DNA of 64,000 nt from Thozetella sp. PMI_491 (Eukaryota > Ascomycota > Sordariomycetes > Chaetosphaeriales > Chaetosphaeriaceae). The DNA lies in assembly GCA_021432635.1 (NCBI GenBank), contig MU270121.1:62001-126000 (forward strand). The letters run 5' to 3'. Position 1 is the stretch's first letter. Each line of letters starts with the position of its first letter. A program made the translations under genes and the position numbers. The notes under the pieces are model-generated. The model was not told where the DNA came from and did not search any database. It saw nothing but the letters and a program-made list of their open reading frames with translations. Positions 1 through 11,487 of this stretch are shown here, one piece after another.

Positions 1-727
1 GACAGCACGTGCCGCTCTGGCCTGCAATGTCAGATGCCGGGTACCCTTTGGGTCTACACACACATATCTATTTATCTCTGGGCGGGATGGCCTCCCAGTA
101 GTTGGAGAGTACGATCCGGACCGGAAACGCTCCAGCACCCCATTAGGCCAAAGGACTACAGCATTTATAGAGACTAACCACAGTGCCAGGATGTAGGTAG
201 AAGTCGAGGCTTCGCTTTTAGCAATGCAGCTAGATGATTCCATTCCCATGCCTCGGTGACCGCTTCAAAAGAAAAGACGGTAGTAGAAGACGCAAGACGT
301 TGGTAGCATCATACGTGTCGATAGGCATGATTTGGACGCGGGCAAATGGACCTGAGCAGATGACGACGCTTGAGTGCGCGGAAGGCAAAAAGCACACCGC
401 ACGAAGGACGCCCCACAGGTAGCAGTACCCCGGACCCGGCGGGGCGCTATTAGGTGAGTCAGGTAGAGATACCGCTCTGCCCCTCCACTACGTCAACGTC
501 GGCCTTCTCTAGCGCGGGGCCGTCGGCTCAGCCGCTTTCACACGCCTCACATGGGCAAGCAGCATTAAGGTAGTCGAACCTTTTCAAAACTTTGCCCCGC
601 CTGACTCCTCTGCAGCCCGGAGGGACCACATGCGTCGGTAGCCATCCTCGTGAACCACTGTGACGCCGGGTTCGAGAGAGGGAGATCGAACGAGTAAAAA
701 CACAACCGCGGCGCGCCTTTTCCCACC
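1..727. other. Left-edge intergenic / 5' region of the Gyp7 gene
   Basis: No convincing gene is seen. Open frames here are short, lack family resemblance and have no splice structure. The last part should be the promoter and 5' UTR of the GAP gene starting at 728. The left edge may hold the end of a neighbour that cannot be recognised. Confidence 0.5.
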
Positions 728-3486
728 ATGACGAGAATCACGAAGGCGATGCAGAATCCCCCACCGGCTCAGACCGCACCACCAGCTCGACCGGCGTCTC
801 CTGCCGGAAGTTTGTACGCCATGAGCGACGACGAAGAAGGTGATTACAACACCATCACCCACACCGAGACCGGCCGAGGGGTCAAGCTACTGTTTTCCAA
901 GAGCAAGGCATGTGCCCTCCTTCTCAGCCCGGCAAACCCGAGCTTCCCGCGGAGCGAATGCTGACATCCACCTCCAGGTCTATGTGCACCCGACCCCGTC
1001 CGCCAAGGACAATATCCCCGGCTACATCGCGCTGCTCCAGCAGAAACCTGCCAGAAATGGCCGCCCTACGTCCTCGTCCTCGGCCGACCCCCGCTCCACC
1101 TCCTCGTCCGACCTCCTGCTTGCCTGGCTCCCGGAGTCGTCCCTCGGAGAGGCAGAGAGCATCTATGTGAAAGTCGATCTTTGCGATGGCGACTCCCCCC
1201 CCAGACAGTCCTATCTCGTCCCACCCCCACCGACCATCACGACGAACTCGAGCTCTGTCGGCACCTATGCATTCGCGATTCCTGTGAGCGCTGTCTACAG
1301 CCTCCTGGTGCGGCCCCCGAGCCTTGGTTGGTGGTTCGGTAGTGTCATCATCAACAGCCGTGCGGGCGATAGTTTCCCGGCGCTGTTCTTCCACGATAGC
1401 GAGTGTCAGAGCACCATTCTGCAGAAGAAGAAGCGGGCGCGGGAAACGTTTGACCCATTCGGCGCCAATGGAGAGATGTTCTGGGGTGGCGACGAGGTGT
1501 TGCGCTGGCTACGCCGCTATGTGCGTGTTGAGCGCAGCGGGGCCGAGCCGAACATCTACTTGGTCGAGCCCACGTCTGAGGACAGCGCGGCGTTCGGAGG
1601 GAAAGTGACACGGAGCACGGCTGGTACCATCGGCCGACGAGACAGTGGCCTCGATGCCCGGCCAGGAGCGGCACGGGGAGAAGGCTCGGCGGCCAACAGC
1701 CGAGACGCGAGCATGGACCCGTTCATGAAGTTTGTGAAAGAGACGGGCTGGAACCTCATGGAAAAGTTTAGTAAAGTGACGACCTTCACCCGTCAGGCTG
1801 CACAGGATATGCTGGATAACCCCAGGCTGCCTCCTCAAGTGAGGCGGATGGTTCGGAACCCTGAGGTGCAGACTCTGCAAGAGGAGTTCGACAGTGCTAG
1901 GATCTACCTCGCGAGATGGGCCATGGGCATCGCTGAGCAGAGCGAGAGGGACCGCAACCAGAGGATCTGGACCGCACGAGACGTGATGGAGCTTGAGGAC
2001 ACCGACGTCGGCGAGTTTGAGCTGCTGGAGGGCACAACGGGTATGTCTCTCGAGGAAATGAGAAAGCCTGTGACGTTGCGGGAGTGGAACAGTTTCTTCG
2101 ACCCTCAGACCGGACGCCTATCTGTCACGGTGGATGAGGTCAAGGAGCGGGTATTCCATGGAGGTCTGGACCCGGAGGACGGCGTTCGCAAGGAAGCATG
2201 GCTGTTCCTTCTGGGCGTTTACGATTGGTACACCTCCGCCGATGACAGGAAAGCACAGGCAGCTTCGCTAAGAGACGCCTACATCAAGCTTAAGGGCACA
2301 TGGTGGGAGCGCCAGATCGACAAGGGCGGCGAAGGAGATGACGGGGAGTGGTGGCGGGAACAGAAAGGTCGCATCGGTAAGCCCCCTTTTCTCACTGGCA
2401 GCGGGTTTGTAGTTGCTGACGCATTCGGGCAGAGAAGGATGTTCATAGAACCGACCGGACTGTCCCGATCTTCGCCGGGGAGGACATTCCCCACCCCGAC
2501 CCGGAGTCACCGTTCGCCTCGGTCGGCACGAACGTCCACATGGAGCAGATGAAGGATATGCTCCTGACTTACAATGAGTACAACAAGGATCTGGGCTACG
2601 TTCAGGGCATGTCGGACCTGCTCGCGCCCATTTACGCCGTGCTCCAGGACGACGCCATGGCCTTTTGGGCCTTCCAGAACTTTATGGACCGCATGGAGCG
2701 AAACTTCTTGCGCGACCAGTCGGGCATGCGCGCACAGCTGCTCGCGCTCGACCACCTCGTCCAGTTCATGGACCCCAAGCTGTATGCGCACCTCCAGACG
2801 GCCGACAGCACCAACTTCTTCTTCTTCTTCCGTTTCCTGCTCGTGTGGTACAAGCGCGAATTCAACTGGATGGACATCCTGCGCCTATGGGAGACGCTGT
2901 GGACCGACTACCTCAGCAGCAGCTTCCACCTATTCGTCGCCCTCGCCATCCTCGAAAAGCACCGCGACATCATCATGACGCACCTAAAGCATTTCGATGA
3001 GGTGCTAAAATATGGTAAGCCTAACCCCGCGGAGCCTTGTCCTTGCTGATCCGACTGCCCTTGACCCCTCCCCACGGGCACGTTTTGACAGGCAATCACA
3101 TAATCAATATCTTGTAAGCCGCTGACCACACCGTCTACCTCGATTTAGTCAACGAGCTCTCGGGCACCATGGACCTCGACTCGACGCTCGTGCGCGCCGA
3201 GTCGCTGTTCAAAAAGTTCCAGCGCCTCGTCGAGGCCATCGACAAGAAGGGGAACTTTCCCCGTCCGCGCAGCCAGTTGACATCGCCAGAGTCATCCTCG
3301 TCGCCACAGGACACGACATCCCAGCCGCCCACCTCGCGGGACACCGCCGCGGGCAAAGCCCCGGACTCGCCGAAGAAGGTGATTACGCCCGAGCTACGTC
3401 AGCTCCTTAGTCGGAAGGTTGAGATCCTCCCCAGGACGGAGGTTGCCACGAAAGGAGATGGTTTCCCCACGGAGCGCAGGAGGTAG
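728..3486 (+). CDS. GYP7: Gyp7-type Rab GTPase-activating protein (TBC domain)
   Basis: Exons 728-907, 978-2376, 2433-3014 and 3149-3486 give 832 residues. The protein should accelerate GTP hydrolysis on Ypt7/Rab7-class GTPases in vacuolar and endosomal traffic; this is family knowledge. The N-terminus carries the conserved VKLLFSKSK-VYVHPTPSAKDN block, rebuilt only by removing a 70-bp intron with a GC donor. The TBC domain spans about residues 450-730. The arginine-finger motif IxxDxxR reads IEKDVHR at about 526-532 and is split by intron 2. The glutamine finger lies in YVQGMSDLL near 582. The start at 728 has a good context (CCACCATGA); the in-frame ATG at 821 is an alternative that would remove 31 Pro/Ala-rich residues. 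The next gene is convergent, 445 bp away. Confidence 0.93.
908..977 (+). other. GC-AG intron of the Gyp7 gene
   Basis: The donor reads AAG|GCATGT and the acceptor CCTCCAG|GTC, with a CTGAC branch-point match 17 bp before the exon. Splicing is phase 0 and joins KSK to VYVHPTP, the order conserved in Gyp7 proteins. No GT donor nearby gives this junction. Confidence 0.8.
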
Positions 3487-3931
3487 CATGTATGTATTAG
3501 CACCCGGGGATCTGATTGGTTAGGCGGGTTTTTTTTGGGGGGGGGGGGGGGGGGTTTGGTGTTCAGGGTACCTTTATTTGAGAACTCCGAATGCAACGGA
3601 TCACTTAGTCTGCGCCCTTCTAGATGGGCTATGTATGTCAAGGGGCGGGCGTTGGTTGGGCAAATTTATTTTGCACTTGTTGTCCTATTGGGCTTGATGA
3701 CCACGCGTCGCCAATGCCGCGCAAGCGGTCTAACTGTCTCACTCCGACATGCCACATGCAGCCACCGCCTCGTTTCTTCATGCTCGTCCGTGGCCTCCGG
3801 CCGAACGAAAGGCCTCGCCATGTAAAAATCAGAATATGATATCTCGCCTGCTATTGTACAGCCAAATCAAGCCATGCCGTATCGGTCATGGTCCACGCTG
3901 GCTACGCCGCCCACACACCTCCGGGCCTCCC
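3487..3931. other. Convergent intergenic space (3' ends of Gyp7 and glucosidase I genes)
   Basis: This region between two stop codons holds the 3' UTRs. It contains a T8 run followed by 18 G (3529-3554). No gene is seen. Confidence 0.6.
3529..3554. repeat. Homopolymer tract T8 G18
   Basis: Eight T are followed by eighteen consecutive G, just 3' of the Gyp7 stop. Tract length in the assembly is probably uncertain. Confidence 0.9.
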
Positions 3932-6550
3932 TTAGAGCTCATCCCGAGAGTGGCCCTTGCTCGCGCCCTCGAGGTCCTCCATGGCCATGATCTTGACGAC
4001 CAGGCTGGTCCAGCCGGTAAAGTGCTGCGTGCGCTGGCCCTTGCCCGTCTCCGGGTTGTACTGCTCCCACGCGAACCCTGTCTCCTCCCAGCTCTTGTAG
4101 ACCGTGTCAACGACATTGCGGCGGAGCCGCGAGTAGAGGTCGCGGGCCGTCTCCTTGTGGGGACCGTCCTGCTTCGCCAGTTTCTGCGAGACGTGGTTAG
4201 AATTGCGCAAATGGCTCGGTTATTGGCTTGTACCTAATCTGGCAAAAGCGGGAGAAGAACGGAGGGCTTACATAGAGTTCCGCAATGGCGAGATAGTTAA
4301 TATTGATCCACACCGGGCTGCGCCAGTAGTTCTCGGCTGTCCCATAGTGCTCATTCTTCTTGCTCAGGCTGCGGAGTCCGAAGGGGCTCCAGAGCTCCTC
4401 TTCGTCGCCAAGTAGGGCCAGAACCTTGCCCAGCTTGGGGCTGTCGGGCTTGAGCAAGCCGGTCAGGAAGGGGAAGAGCGAGATGTAACCCTTGTGGCAC
4501 ACAAGCTCGTTCTCCTCGAAGTCATCAATGGTGGCATCGCAGTAACATCCCTCCTTCTCGGACCAGTGCAGGTCGTCCAGATTGTGCTCGATGCCGTCTA
4601 GGATCTTGTTCAGCCCGTTGACTTCCTCCTGGAAGTCAAGAATCGAGGCGATGTTCATCAGCAGCTTGGTCATCAAGCCCATCCACGAAATGAGGTCGAC
4701 GTGCAGCTCGCCGGGGTGCGGGGGCTGAGGGCGCGGGTAGTCATCCAGTCCGCTGGTCAAGCAGTGCTGGACGGTGCGTCCTCGCCAGCGGTAGGCCTCC
4801 TTGGTCGAGTAAGCCTCGCGCTCGTACGACTTGACATCACCGGACTGGGTCTTCCGGAACCAGTCGTATTGGCGACGAAGGAGGGGATAGAGCCGTCGAA
4901 GGTACTCCTGTCCCACCGACGGGTTGTCGAGCGAGACAGTAGACAGCGGCACGCCTTGAGAGAGATGTTCCTTCACTTCTGGGGCGCTACCGTTGGCTTT
5001 GTGAAGCTTCTCGACGAAGGAATTAAGCACCAGGAACAGCGTAGGTGGGTTGGCGTAGTGAGGGTACTGGACCTGGAACTCCGGTGGTACTTTGCTGCGA
5101 GCCTCAGGACCGAGAATCTGCTCGCGGCCAATCCAGCCGTCCTCGTCTATCAAGTTGAACCAGCTCTTCACGATCTCGAGGGTGAGGTCAATGTCCCAGT
5201 CCGCGATGGGAAGCAGATGAAAGCCTTCATCCCACAGGAAGCCACGGGGGAAGAAGGGCCGGGATGGAATACTGGTGAAGAGCTCGTAAGGTCCTTCCAG
5301 CTGCTCCTGTCGGCGGGCCCTAGCCTCGGCAGTCTCCTCCCAGAAACCCTCATTCTCCTCGTCGTATTCGGAGGCGTAGGAGCGATCGACGACACTATGG
5401 CCGTAGAAGTAGCCGATACCTCCGATCAGGTTGGAGAACATGCTGCGGCCAAACTTCTTGTACTTCTCGGCGGTAAATGGTGCGTTCAGCTTGAATACGC
5501 TGGAGAAGCGCTCGCCGAAAGACTCAGTCGTCGCCTTGATCTCCCTCGTAACGTCGCCGCTGTCGAGGTCCTTTCCGGCAGAAGCGCTAGAGAAGAGGAC
5601 GTCGAACTCGAAGTCGCCCTCGAAGACCTTCTGAACGATCTGGACATTGCCTTTACCGGGGTTATTCTGCAGCGAGTATACCTGCCAAGGCGGTGGCGCA
5701 TTCTCCTGGTTGTACTTATGTCCTTCGGCGAGTATATCCACGCCCTCTTTGAGCTGCTTAAAGATGATCGGCTTGGCTTGCCAGACGACCTCGTCCGCGT
5801 ACGTCAGCGATTGGACCACCGTCTGGCCCGGACCGCGGAGATCGGAGATTTCGTGATCGCTCGTGGGCTGGACACCGGTGCCCTTGGTGACGACAAGCTT
5901 GTAGTTCCCGAGGCTCTCGGAACGGCCGTTGAGCGTCACATCCTCTGGGTATCCGAACTTGTCCTCGCTCTCGGCGGCTTCCAGCTCGCTCCCTAGGCCC
6001 TCTTGGGTGACGTACATAATCAAGATGGTCTTCCTATCCTGGGGCGCATCATCGTGGAGCTTGCCCTTGATCCGAGCAGCCCAGCTACCGCCGTGGGAGC
6101 CGCCGGGAATTTTCACGAAGGAGGTTGTGATGTCGATGCTGTTCTCGGTGTCGTGAATGGACTGGACGCCACCAGCTCGAGTATCGAATTCGTCCCAGCC
6201 ATAGCCGTGCATGCCCTCATTCTGCTCACAGGTGTATCGGATGGCTGCAACGGAAGGGTCAGCTGGGACAGGACACAGCGGTGGACAGGTGCTCAGGGAG
6301 GCATACATTGCTGGAAGTCATCGTACGTCTCGATCTTGCCCCAAAGCAGAGCGGCCATCAAGCTCTGTGGTATCCTTGGGCGGACGCCAAAGTAGAGATT
6401 GGGGCGGTAGGGACCCCATAGCAAGCTTTGGTTGTTTAACCTTCCAGCCTCGCTGATCAAGATGGACTCCCCCTCAGCGGCGGAAGTTCCCCAAGCAACG
6501 GGGGCGAGGGCGAGCAGGAAGCTCAATTGGCGCAGAGACGCCGTGAGCAT
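3932..6550 (-). CDS. CWH41: Mannosyl-oligosaccharide glucosidase (ER glucosidase I, GH63)
   Basis: Minus-strand exons 6550-6307, 6244-4272 and 4183-3932 give 822 residues, close to the 833 of yeast Cwh41. The enzyme trims the terminal alpha-1,2-glucose of Glc3Man9GlcNAc2 in the ER lumen, the first step of N-glycan processing; in yeast its loss also lowers beta-1,6-glucan. A hydrophobic N-terminus (LSFLLALAPVAWG) is a signal peptide or anchor. The N-terminal GH63 domain shows LLWGPYRPNLYFGVRPR. The catalytic (alpha/alpha)6 domain shows FPRGFLWDEGFHLLP, and near the end GTAENYWRSPVWIN. Intron 1 (62 bp) is phase 1 with donor GTATGC; intron 2 (88 bp) is phase 0 with branch CTAAC. Last residues read HSRDEL; a luminal-retention role for that tail is possible but unproven. 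Confidence 0.95.
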
Positions 6551-7356
6551 GGCGATCGAGAGCTCCCCTGTGCGCAGGAGAGGAGCGTGGATGCACGAGA
6601 TACAATGGTGAGTCGCCGCCTCGTCTCAGCAGCAGCGTTCGCGGGGTCGGAAAGCTTGTGATTTTAGATCTGGATGTTTTTTTGTGAACACGTTTGAGCT
6701 ATCACAAGGCTGACGGCAGACAGGCGGCAAGCTGCAGGGGTCCAAGCTAGTTGTGGTGGGGCCTTGGAGACCCTTGTACCCCACACCATGGCTTGCCGCC
6801 GTTTGGGGCCGTCAGCGCACTACACGGGGCCTTGTTCTCTGGGTGGCGTCTCTACTAGATATGCTATGGATGGAATAGGAAGGAGATCAAGATGCTTGAA
6901 GCCAGTAGCCTCATCACTGCATTATGTAAACAAAATGTTGAGCTCAAAACATACGCATAATAACACCCGTAGCCAACTACGAGGTCCACCGGGGCTAAAG
7001 TCAATGAAGGGGGACAAAGAAAATAATCGCCGTGGGGTCTGAACGAACATTCTATCTGTGTGGTCCTTCTCGCGCGAGCCGTGGGTATTCGCTCTGGTAT
7101 CCCTTCTGGGAACAGGAGGCATCGCAATGTCTCCTTGAGCACAGGCTCTGCGCGTCAACGTGAAACGTATTCTGGGCGATAAAAGTTGAAGGGGGAAAGG
7201 GGGAAGGGGGAATTCCTCCTCTTGCGGGCGAATGAACCATCAATCTGCGACTGCAACTTACTTATGGATCGTGGTGTTCCGAGTAGCCCGGGTTTGCCGT
7301 CCCATAACAGACGCCGCGTGGCCAGCTCGTGGCGTCTGTTCACCGGGAGGTTTGGC
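6551..7356. other. Intergenic: glucosidase I promoter and 3' side of the lysine-rich gene
   Basis: Both flanking genes are on the minus strand. The stretch should hold the glucosidase I promoter and 5' UTR (next to 6550) and the 3' UTR of the lysine-rich gene (next to 7357). I see no coding signal and no clear motif. Confidence 0.5.
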
Positions 7357-8757
7357 CTACTCTTCCCTGCTCTTCTTGTGCTTCTTGTCCTTCTTGTCGC
7401 TCTTGTCCTTCTTATCCTTCTTGTCTTTCTTGTCCTTCTTGTCCTCCTTTTCCTTCTTGTCCTCCTTTTCCTTCTTGTCCTCCTTTTCCTTCTTGTCCTT
7501 CTTGTCCTTCTTCTTCTTGCTGTCCTTTGTGGCTTTGCCACTCTCCTCCGCCCGGGTCCCGAGCTCGCCATCAGTGGCTCTGGTGGCTTGGGTGGCGTCG
7601 CCTGTGTCCCCCTCCTCTGCATCCTCGCGATCCCTGTGCTTCCCCTTCTTGTCCTTCTTGTCTTTCTTCGGAAGCTTCGGCTTCTCCAAGGCGTGGGGAG
7701 CCTCCGGGCCACGTTCCGCAGCGGTCTCCTCGCCAATCGAGGGAGGCGACGTCATCTCGACGTCGTCCTCGGCCTGCGGGTTGGCCCGAGGCGACCCCCC
7801 TTCGGTGTGCACCGAAGCGTAGACCCCGGCAATGGTGGCGCCTGTAGTCTCGTCCTTGAGGATTTGCCAACGGGGCGCCTCGCCTCGCTTTGACCGTACA
7901 AGATGGGCATATCAGCCGCACGATCCGATAGGGACAAAGGCCCAGGTGGTTTGCACGTGTCTCATGGAGACGTGCGAACGCCACCGAAGATGGGGGGACG
8001 AAGGGGGGGGGGGTTGTCTCACCGGTGGGCTGGCGGTCAACTCAGCATATTGTGCGCGGGACTTCTGTGCCTCGAGAAGAAGCAGCCGGGCCTGCTCCTC
8101 CAGCTTCTCAGCACGTAGCAGTGCCCTCTGGCGCCTCCTCTCGGTCTTTTTCAGCTTGTCAGCCGCCCGACGTTCGTCGGCCCACTTAGCAGCATGCTTG
8201 ACATTGTCCTTGCGTGCCTTTTTTGCCTCGGCCTTGGCATAGTGCTGGTCTCGGCGGGCCGCGGAACGACCAGCACGGAGCTGCTCCGTGCGCTGTCTGG
8301 CCTCCTCTGGGGAAAGAGGAGAGTTATGTCAGTGACGGTGACAGGTGGCATCGCTGCTGGGGCGCAGTGCAGGGGGGGGGGGGGGAGGCAATATGCATTA
8401 GGGCAGAGAAGAAGGAAAGGAGTGTCGGAGGCGCCAGACCCGGAAAGATGGGTGGGATGGGGCCAAGATGGGCTGGACCGGGTGGGCTGTGAGTGCGTAA
8501 GATGTGCAGGGTAGGATTAAAGGTTCGCAGCTTATGACGAAGACTAGCTATTACTAGCACGGCGCATTCCGCAATACCGGGAACACAGGTAGTACGTGGT
8601 AGGCAATCTATACGGAGGAAAAGGGGGCCGGTGAAGTCGCGTGAGCGCGAGTGCGTCACGGCTGTCGCATACCTATGAAGGCTTCCTGGAGCCTCAGGCG
8701 GGCCGGATCGATTTTGACCCAACTCGGATGGGCACCTTGGGTCGCGCTAGGGTCCAT
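7357..8757 (-). CDS. Uncharacterised lysine-rich, coiled-coil protein (three exons)
   Basis: Minus-strand exons 8757-8673, 8306-8023 and 7887-7357 give 299 residues; no single open frame shows the gene. It begins MDPSATQGAHPSWVKIDPAR. A highly charged helical stretch (about 30-115, Arg/Lys/Glu/Ala/Leu, probable coiled coil) is followed by the compact segment APRWQILKDETTG, then an acidic linker and a tail of KKD and KKEKED repeats ending HKKSREE. Intron 1 (366 bp) has donor GTATGC, phase 1, and an excellent 3' end with branch CTGAC and CCCCAG. Intron 2 (135 bp) has donor GTGAGA and a weaker AAAG acceptor. Both joins keep frame. I recognise no family. The basic tail would suit a nuclear or nucleolar protein, which is inference only. 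Confidence 0.75.
7441..7494 (-). repeat. In-frame 18-bp tandem repeat coding KKEKED
   Basis: Three exact 18-bp units (7441-7458, 7459-7476, 7477-7494) code for KKEKED on the minus strand. They are flanked on both sides by 9-bp KKD units. Such a tract is prone to length change between strains. Confidence 0.9.
8372..8385. repeat. G14 tract inside intron 1 of the lysine-rich gene
   Basis: Fourteen consecutive G on the plus strand lie within the 366-bp intron, so the pre-mRNA carries a C tract about 65 bp upstream of the acceptor. A second G11 tract at 8003-8013 lies in intron 2, just after its donor. Confidence 0.85.
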
Positions 8758-11487
8758 GGCCGCGACGGTTCGCGATCCTGCCTATCGGAGCGTGGGTGTC
8801 GAGAGAGGGCGTTGCGGTGCAACTCCGGTCGGTGAGTGCATCCAGTCGGCCGGCGGATCCCTGTCGATGAGTGCCCGGTTTTTGCGCGCTGGGGCGTCGT
8901 CAAGAGGGCGAAGTTCAACAATCGCGCAAACGTCGGGCGCGTTATGAAGCCTCGGACGCCTAATTCGGGGAGATTCTGCCGGGCGGTGAGGACTTCAGCC
9001 CAATCACGCTTCTGGCAGACCCCTATGGCTCATCTGATCGCCATTCCGACAAAAGTTGGCGTCCAGGGTGGGCCCCACCTCATCTCTCGTCTGTGCTTGT
9101 GTCGTCGCGGGCCGGTGTGTGGGAGAGAGTGGGCCGCTGCTCCTTCCGCTGAGGATCACCCCACCCCCCCCCCCTTTTCCACCGTTCCATCCAGTAACAG
9201 GTACTGATGTCACTATTTGGGAGCATCGGAGGAGCGATTAAGTCCCCCTGGTCCCCTCTATCTGCCACATGGATTTCAGCCCGGCAGTGGAGTGACGGCT
9301 CTTGTTTCGCGGGCTGAGTGGGGCATTTCGCGCCTTGGAGCCCTTTCGGGCAAACGCCGTTTTGGCATGGTAATTATACTCATCTAGAGTCGCAGCGTGC
9401 ACTCGGCCTCTCTTTTCTGCCCATCTCGGTCGTGAATCGGAGATCGAAATAGACCGGTTCGTGGCGCTCTGGCTCGGGTGCCAACCGAGACCCTCCTCGC
9501 TTCCGCCCTCTCAGGCAGAAGGGCCAGAGTCAAATGTCGGCGCACACCGCAACATGTTGTACATGGCGCACGCGCGCTTTGTTATCGGCAAATGGCCGGC
9601 ACATAGAGAGTACCAAGGTACCAAGCGTTAGCAATGCTACTTTGCATCGAGCGTTGTTGCATCATACCGCAATTGTGAAGCCGAACCTGAGCCAGCCCTT
9701 CGGGGCACCGTTTTTGCGGGTCGAGTTCACCCCTCCTCTACATAGTACCCTCCTCCAGTGCCTTACATGGTATTTTCTGCGTTGCTTCAGCGCTGAAGGG
9801 CTGAGCCTAGGTACTGTTGTACAGGCCCCGCCATCCCTACAGTACCTACCGTTCGGAAAGGTGGGTCTCTGTAATCCTAAATAGGGACTAGGGCAGAGGC
9901 TATGTTTCTGCGCGGTACCGTTCAGTGTAACCCTACCCTGGCCGTCGCATGGGTCTAACCCGATATAGATCAAGCATTGGACTAATATGTGGGTCTGCCA
10001 GTCACGTTTTCTCGCGTCGACTATAGATGCATAGCGGGAATCCTGCCTCTGCTATAGCGAAGTTTCCCCCCCCCCCCTTTCCCCTCCGGGGTCCGGCCCC
10101 AACCCACTGTTCAGACAATCGGCCGCACGAGCCCGGCCACAGCTCCGGGGGGCCGGCCGGCGTAGAATCATCCCGCTTCCCAGGGTGCGACAGCTGGAAT
10201 GCAAGGACCAACGTTTTAGAAGCTTCCACTCGTTCGTTTGCTGCCCCCCCCTGCCCTTGCCCCCCCCCTAACCCCCCCTTGCCCAGGACTACCAGATAAT
10301 TAAGGTTGCTGCAAGTTTACGAACCGCAGAACTACTTAGATCCTTGCGTTGCGCCGCGGCCAATCCGGGGCGCCCGCCTTGCCAGGCCTTCCCATGTTCA
10401 CACCTCCCACAAACCTATTATGGTCAGCGGGGTGGCGCGAGGGAGGCTCGGAGGACGGGGACATCTGCACTGTCGCACTAGGCAGGGAGGATGAGGGGCA
10501 CTTTGGAGGCTGTCCTTGGGACCGTGCATATCGGCACTGGTACTACCTTAGCTGTCTCGCCGTCTAGGCATCAATCCGCCCTAGTGGCCCCTCCCGCTGG
10601 GCCTCGAATCGCGAGGGCACGTAGTATCTGGAGCCTGTTTGCGCACGAAAAAGACGGCAATACTACTGTGTCCGGCCGGATTGTTTCGCAGAGACCCAGC
10701 TGGAGCCTCCTCTTCACGGTCCAACCCCTGGTCTGCCCTGCCCATTGTAGAATCACCCCCTCCAGCCGGCGAGCCCCCTCCCGTCTATCGTTCCGTACGT
10801 TGATCTTCTGAGCGCTGTGGGAGAGGTGCGCTCTGGTGTAGAAGCCAAGAGCCCATGTGGGATAATGTGGCATACGTGGGCGCTAGGTACTTCCTTCGTG
10901 GTATGATACCCGAACCGCATGTGGGATGCGGGCCCATGCGCCTCTGGCGAATGGCAGCGGGCCTTTTCTCCAAGGCCAGGCAACTGACGCATCTCCGACG
11001 CAGCCAGAGACAGAGACACGCGTAGCCCGAGCCGGCGATGAATCATTCAGCTTGCAGCAAACACTAGGCGCAATTTTTTCTTTCTTTTCTCGTGGTTCAA
11101 TGAGTCGTTTCGTTGACGCTCAATCTCTTGTGGAGAGGGTCTCGCAGTGTCCCTGTGGTCTCTGCCTATCTGCTAAAGTACATGACGAAAGAGGGGGGAG
11201 CGACCACAACACTGATAAAGGGGTATATGCACGAAGGGAAGAGTACCCTGCAAACTCAATGCTCGTAGCCGTGTGTGTCTAACCCAGGCTATTGCATCAC
11301 CAAACAAAGCACGCTCTCGTAAAGCCAACCCGCTATCCTGCCCTCTCTGTTCGTCCCAGTCCCATCATGCAGCCGTGAAAGGATTCGTCTATATTGACTC
11401 CTGATCTTCGTACTTCTGTAGTTCCCTTGGTTAGCCTCTGGAAAGACTCGGTGGTGTGCTTCGCCCCAATAAAGAAAACGTACCCAA
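8758..11487. other. 2.7-kb intergenic region
   Basis: No gene is supported. The part nearest 8758 should hold the promoter of the lysine-rich gene, and the part nearest 11487 the 3' UTR of the bZIP-like gene. It contains a C12 tract at 10066-10077 and seven GTAC tetramers at 9610-9918. Open frames are short and compositionally random. Confidence 0.5.

Noticed and set aside
3015-3148. Possible 22-base micro-exon within intron 3 of the Gyp7 gene (3092-3113)
   Set aside because: Including it shifts the frame and destroys the conserved KYVNELS junction. One 134-bp intron fits better.
4701-5996. Long plus-strand open frame (431 codons)
   Set aside because: It is fully antisense to glucosidase I, whose motifs and introns are convincing. 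GC-rich codon bias opens the opposite strand.
7186-7893. Plus-strand Leu/Val-rich frame resembling a membrane protein
   Set aside because: It is the reverse of the Lys-rich tail (AAG read backwards as CTT), so its hydrophobicity is an artefact.
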